From Micromonospora sp. NBC_00389 (lineage in GTDB: Bacteria; Actinomycetota; Actinomycetes; Mycobacteriales; Micromonosporaceae): a stretch of 64,000 nucleotides of DNA. Every line of letters begins with the position of its first letter. Position 1 is the first letter of the stretch. Location of the stretch: positions 2,728,001-2,792,000 of the forward strand of contig NZ_CP107947.1 of the NCBI RefSeq assembly GCF_036059255.1, read 5' to 3'. The notes under the pieces are model-generated. The model made no database searches. It saw only the letters and a list, made by a program, of their open reading frames with translations, and was not told the DNA's origin. Both the position numbers and the translations under genes were made by a program. Shown here piece by piece: positions 60,840-64,000 of this stretch.

Positions 60840-61996
60840 TGGGGCACTCCGTTGAGCAGGACCTGGCGGATCAGTGGAACACCGGGCCGGTAGGCCAGGT
60901 GCAGGTACGAGGGGGCGTCCAGGACGACGAGGTCGGCCCGGGCGCCGGGGGTGAGCACGCCGATGTCGTCGCGGCGCAGCGCCCGCGCGCCGCCCAGCGT
61001 CGCGGCCCGGACCGCCTCCGCCGGGGTCATCCGCATCTCGCGGACGGCGAGGGCCACACAGAACGGCATGGACGAGGTGTACGACGAGCCGGGGTTGCAG
61101 TCGGTGGCCAGCGCGACGGTGACGCCGGCGTCGAGCAGCCGGCGGGCGTCCGGGTAGGGCGAGCGGGTGGAGAACTCGGCACCGGGCAGCAGGGTGGCCA
61201 CGGTGGTCGCCGAGGCCAGCGCGTCCACGTCGGCGTCGCTGAGGTGGGTGCAGTGGTCGACGCTGGCGGCGTCCAGTTCCACGCCGAGCTGGACACCGGG
61301 GCCGGGGCCGAGCTGGTTGGCGTGCACCCGCACGCCCAGCCCGGCGGCCTGCCCGCAGGCGAGGACGGCCCGGGCGTGGTCGACGTCGAAGGCGCCCCGC
61401 TCGCAGAACACGTCGATCCACTTCGCGTGCGGCGCGGCTGCGGCCAGCATCGGCCCGCAGACCAGCCCGACGTAGTCGTCGGGACGGCCGGCGTACTCGG
61501 CGGGCACCACGTGCGCGCCGAGGAAGGTGGTCTCGGCGCTGGTCTCGGCGGCGATCCGCAGCGAGCGGGCCTCGTCGGCGACGGTCAGCCCGTACCCACT
61601 CTTGATCTCCATGGTGGTGGTGCCCTGGAGCAGCGCCTCCCCGCGCAACCGGCGTACGGTGGCCCGCAGCTCGTCGTCACTGGCGGCCCGGGTCGCGCCG
61701 ACCGTGGTCCGGATGCCGCCGCCGGTGTACGGCTGTCCGGCCATCCGGGCGGCGAACTCGGCGGCCCGGTCGCCGGCGAAGACCAGGTGTGCGTGGCTGT
61801 CCACGAAGCCGGGCAGCACGGCGGCCCCACCGGCGTCGACCCGCCGGTCGGCGGCCGGCGCGTACGACGCCGGCCCGACCCAGGCCACCCGGCCGTCCTC
61901 GACCAGCACGGCCGCGTCGCGGCGGATGCCCAGCGGGCCCTCGCCAGCGCCGTTGGTGACCAGCTCCCCTATGTTGTCGACCAGCAGGCTGCTCAT
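60836..61996 (-). CDS. hutI: Imidazolonepropionase
   Basis: 386 residues of the amidohydrolase family. Metal site [14 protein letters not shown] near residue 65, [11 protein letters not shown], the [11 protein letters not shown] region, the second-half HANQLG histidine, and [10 protein letters not shown] for the metal Asp. It opens imidazolonepropionate to formiminoglutamate. ATG at 61996, overlapping hutF by 4 bp and hutH by 4 bp, so all three are translationally coupled. Confidence 0.97.
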   Translation of the reverse strand: MSSLLVDNIGELVTNGAGEGPLGIRRDAAVLVEDGRVAWVGPASYAPAADRRVDAGGAAVLPGFVDSHAHLVFAGDRAAEFAARMAGQPYTGGGIRTTVGATRAASDDELRATVRRLRGEALLQGTTTMEIKSGYGLTVADEARSLRIAAETSAETTFLGAHVVPAEYAGRPDDYVGLVCGPMLAAAAPHAKWIDVFCERGAFDVDHARAVLACGQAAGLGVRVHANQLGPGPGVQLGVELDAASVDHCTHLSDADVDALASATTVATLLPGAEFSTRSPYPDARRLLDAGVTVALATDCNPGSSYTSSMPFCVALAVREMRMTPAEAVRAATLGGARALRRDDIGVLTPGARADLVVLDAPSYLHLAYRPGVPLIRQVLLNGVPQ

Positions 61997-63360
61997 GCCG
62001 GTGTCACCGCCTCGATCGAGGCCGCCAACTCGGCCGGCACGTCCACGCTCAGGTGCCTGCCCTCGGCCACCACCACCCGGCCGTCCACCACGACCTGCTC
62101 GACGTCCGCCGCCCCGGCCGCGAAGAACGCGCCAACCGGCGGCACCCCGGCGGTGCGGGCGCTGTCCAGCCGTACCGTGACCAGGTCGGCGCGCGCTCCC
62201 ACGGCGATCCGCCCGGCGTCGGCCCAGCCCAGCGCGGCGTGCCCGGCGGCGCTGGCGGCGCTGAGCAGCTCTACCGGGGTGAAGTGGCCGCGCCGCCGGG
62301 TGCGCAGCCGCTCGTCCAGCTCCACCGCCCGGGCCTCCTCGAAGAGGTCGATCACGGCGTGGCTGTCGCTGCCCAGGCTCAGCTGGATCCCCACGTCGGC
62401 CATCCGCCGCGCCGGGCCGATCCCGTCGGCCAGGTCCCGCTCGGTTGTCGGGCAGAGGCACGCCCCGGTCCGGCTCTCCCCCAGCAGCGTCAGGTCACCG
62501 CTGGTCGGGTGGGTGACGTGCACGGCCGTGGTGTTCGATCCGAGCACGCCGTGCTCGGCGAGCAGCGCGGTCGGCGTGCGGCCGTGTACGGCCCGGCACT
62601 CGTCGTTCTCGGCGGGCTGTTCGGAGAGGTGCACGTGCAGCGGCGCCGACCGGTCCCGTGCCCAGGCGGCCACCGTGCCGAGTTGGTCGGCGGGGACCGC
62701 CCGCACCGAGTGCACGGCAGCGCCGACCCGCGCGTGCCCGTCCGTCGGTTGGAACGCCGCCGCCCGCTCGGCCCACCGGGTCGCGTCGCCGTCACCGAAA
62801 CGCCGCTGCGGCCCGGCCAGCGCCCGACCGTCCACGCCGGCGGTCAGGTAGCAGGTGTCCAGCAGGGTGAGCCGGATTCCGGCGTGCGCGGCGGCTTCGG
62901 CCAGGGCCGCACCCATCGCGTTCGGGTCGTCGTAGGCGCCGCCGTCGGGGCGATGGTGCAGGTAGTGGAACTCGCCGACGCAGGTGATCCCGGCCAGCGC
63001 CATCTCGGCGTAGACCGCCCGGGCCAGGGCGAGGTAGGTGTCCGGATCCAGGCGGTCCGCGACGGCGTACATCCGGTCCCGCCAGCTCCAGAAGTCGCCC
63101 CGGCCGCCGTGGGTGCGCCCGCGCAGTGCCCGGTGGAACGCGTGCGAGTGCACATTGGACAGCCCTGGCAGGGTCAGCCCGGGCAGTGGCACGGCGTCGG
63201 CGTACACCTCGACCCCGGCGGGTGGCCGGCTTCCGGTGGTCAGCGGCGTCACGCCGGTGATCCGCTCCCCGTCGGTCTCGATCAGCACGTCGGGCGTGGG
63301 CTCGGCGTAGTTGGGCAGCCAGGCGTACTCGGCGAGCCAGCGGGTCGGGGTCACCGGCAT
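61993..63360 (-). CDS. hutF: Formimidoylglutamate deiminase
   Basis: 455 residues, amidohydrolase fold. Zinc site [15 protein letters not shown] near residue 70, [11 protein letters not shown] and HVTHPTSGD for later histidines, SLGSDSHA for the Asp, and the [10 protein letters not shown] phrase typical of HutF. It hydrolyses formiminoglutamate to formylglutamate and ammonia, the two-step branch of histidine degradation. ATG at 63360, overlapping the M20 gene by 10 bp. Confidence 0.95.
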   Translation of the reverse strand: MPVTPTRWLAEYAWLPNYAEPTPDVLIETDGERITGVTPLTTGSRPPAGVEVYADAVPLPGLTLPGLSNVHSHAFHRALRGRTHGGRGDFWSWRDRMYAVADRLDPDTYLALARAVYAEMALAGITCVGEFHYLHHRPDGGAYDDPNAMGAALAEAAAHAGIRLTLLDTCYLTAGVDGRALAGPQRRFGDGDATRWAERAAAFQPTDGHARVGAAVHSVRAVPADQLGTVAAWARDRSAPLHVHLSEQPAENDECRAVHGRTPTALLAEHGVLGSNTTAVHVTHPTSGDLTLLGESRTGACLCPTTERDLADGIGPARRMADVGIQLSLGSDSHAVIDLFEEARAVELDERLRTRRRGHFTPVELLSAASAAGHAALGWADAGRIAVGARADLVTVRLDSARTAGVPPVGAFFAAGAADVEQVVVDGRVVVAEGRHLSVDVPAELAASIEAVTPA

Positions 63361-64000
63361 GTCAGCTCCTGGAGGACGCGGGCCAGAGCCCGTACCCCGG
63401 CGGCGCAGTCGGCGTCGGTGGCCGCCTCGGCGGGGGAGTGCGACACCCCGGTCGGATTGCGCACGAAGAGCATGGCGGTGGGCAGGTGCGCGGCGAGCAC
63501 TCCGGCGTCGTGTCCCGCGCCGGTGGGCAGCACCGGCGCGTCGAGCAGTGTGGCCAGCCGGCCGGCCAGCCCGCCGTCGAAGGCGACCAGCGGCGTCGCT
63601 GACTCCTCGGTCAGCGTCACCGCCGTACCGTCGCGACGGGCCCGCTCGGCGATTTTGCCCCGCACCGCGTCGACCAATCCGGAGAGGGTCTCCGGGTCGG
63701 CGGCCCGGGCGTCCAGCCAGCCGGTGACCTTCGACGGGATGGCGTTGGTGGCGTTCGGCTCGACGGCGACCCGGCCCACGGTGGCGTGCGCGCCGCGCAG
63801 CCGGGCTTCCTTGTTGGCCGCCAGCACGGTGAACGCGTAGGTGAGCATCGGGTCGCGGCGGTCGGCCATCCGGGTGGTGCCCGCGTGGTTGCCCTCGCCG
63901 ACGACGTCGAAGCGCCACCGGCCGTGCGGCCAGATGGCGCTGGCCACCGCGACCGGCGCGTCCGTCTCGACCAGCGCGCGGCCCTGCTCGACGTGCAGCT
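63351..64000 (-). CDS. M20-family amidohydrolase (allantoate/N-carbamoyl-amino-acid hydrolase type), 5' end outside window
   Basis: The last 216 or so residues of a minus-strand gene whose start lies beyond 64000. Visible: GEGNHAGTTRMADRRDPML (dimerisation-domain substrate loop), ATNAIPSKVTGWLDARA, GAGHDAGVLA, and the C-terminal NPTGVSHSPAEAA metal-ligand segment of AllC/HyuC-type enzymes. It overlaps hutF by 10 bp, so it belongs to the operon. In this position it might perform the N-formylglutamate step that HutG does elsewhere; this is inference. Confidence 0.85.
   Translation of the reverse strand, partial: LHVEQGRALVETDAPVAVASAIWPHGRWRFDVVGEGNHAGTTRMADRRDPMLTYAFTVLAANKEARLRGAHATVGRVAVEPNATNAIPSKVTGWLDARAADPETLSGLVDAVRGKIAERARRDGTAVTLTEESATPLVAFDGGLAGRLATLLDAPVLPTGAGHDAGVLAAHLPTAMLFVRNPTGVSHSPAEAATDADCAAGVRALARVLQELTCR

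Overview
The window is a chromosomal stretch of a very high-GC actinobacterium. GTG starts, dense gene packing, F420-type oxidoreductases and secreted polysaccharidases with CBM2 modules point to the Micromonosporaceae (Micromonospora-like); this is an inference from gene content. I see no rRNA, tRNA, CRISPR array, insertion sequence or phage module. Both ends cut a gene: a LysR regulator at the left, an M20 hydrolase at the right.

Layout. 0-2.8 kb: LysR regulator divergent from a class A beta-lactamase-like protein, then a Tat-exported metallo-beta-lactamase-fold hydrolase. 2.8-14.8 kb: two separate two-component systems, each divergent from an ABC exporter (response regulator/kinase with an FtsX-type exporter; kinase/response regulator with an ABC-2 exporter). 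15-28 kb: a mosaic of short units, including two paralogous small CRND/PCRLHRWG proteins, a secreted M15 peptidase, a caspase/CHAT-like protein, a frameshifted FG-GAP protein, a serine hydrolase, a pentapeptide-repeat protein, a PBP4-type carboxypeptidase, an aquaporin and a cysteine-free IscA-like protein. 28-41 kb: an orphan T4 beta-protein homologue, a sulfotransferase, and a carbohydrate group (GH15, PL3 pectate lyase, GH12-CBM2 endoglucanase with a CebR-type operator). Threonine synthase, a LigD phosphoesterase-pseudoligase and a secreted amidase lie among them. 41.5-43.3 kb: ctaD, followed by a repeat-rich gene-free stretch with a perfect 21-bp-arm palindrome. 43.9-49.8 kb: a run on the minus strand, LAL regulator-pncB-pncA-MFS (NAD salvage).

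49.9-59.3 kb is a plus-strand housekeeping block: pseudo-GTPase, clpS, DUF2017, mec, cysO, cysM, an Rv1339-like hydrolase, two glycosyltransferases, rph and rdgB. The order pncB-clpS-DUF2017-mec-cysO-cysM-Rv1339-rph-rdgB follows M. tuberculosis Rv1330c-Rv1341. Differences are the inserted LAL regulator and pseudo-GTPase, the inserted glycosyltransferases, and the absence of Rv1333, Rv1337 and murI. 59.3-64 kb: a translationally coupled histidine-degradation operon (M20 hydrolase, hutF, hutI, hutH) on the minus strand.

The most unusual observations are a CysO sulfur carrier whose active Gly-Gly is buried under a 37-residue extension containing a duplicated decapeptide next to its JAMM protease, a LigD-type phosphoesterase fused to an adenylation domain that has lost its catalytic motifs, a dynamin-like protein without nucleotide-binding motifs, and a secreted amidase whose export signal is encoded in a separate overlapping frame.
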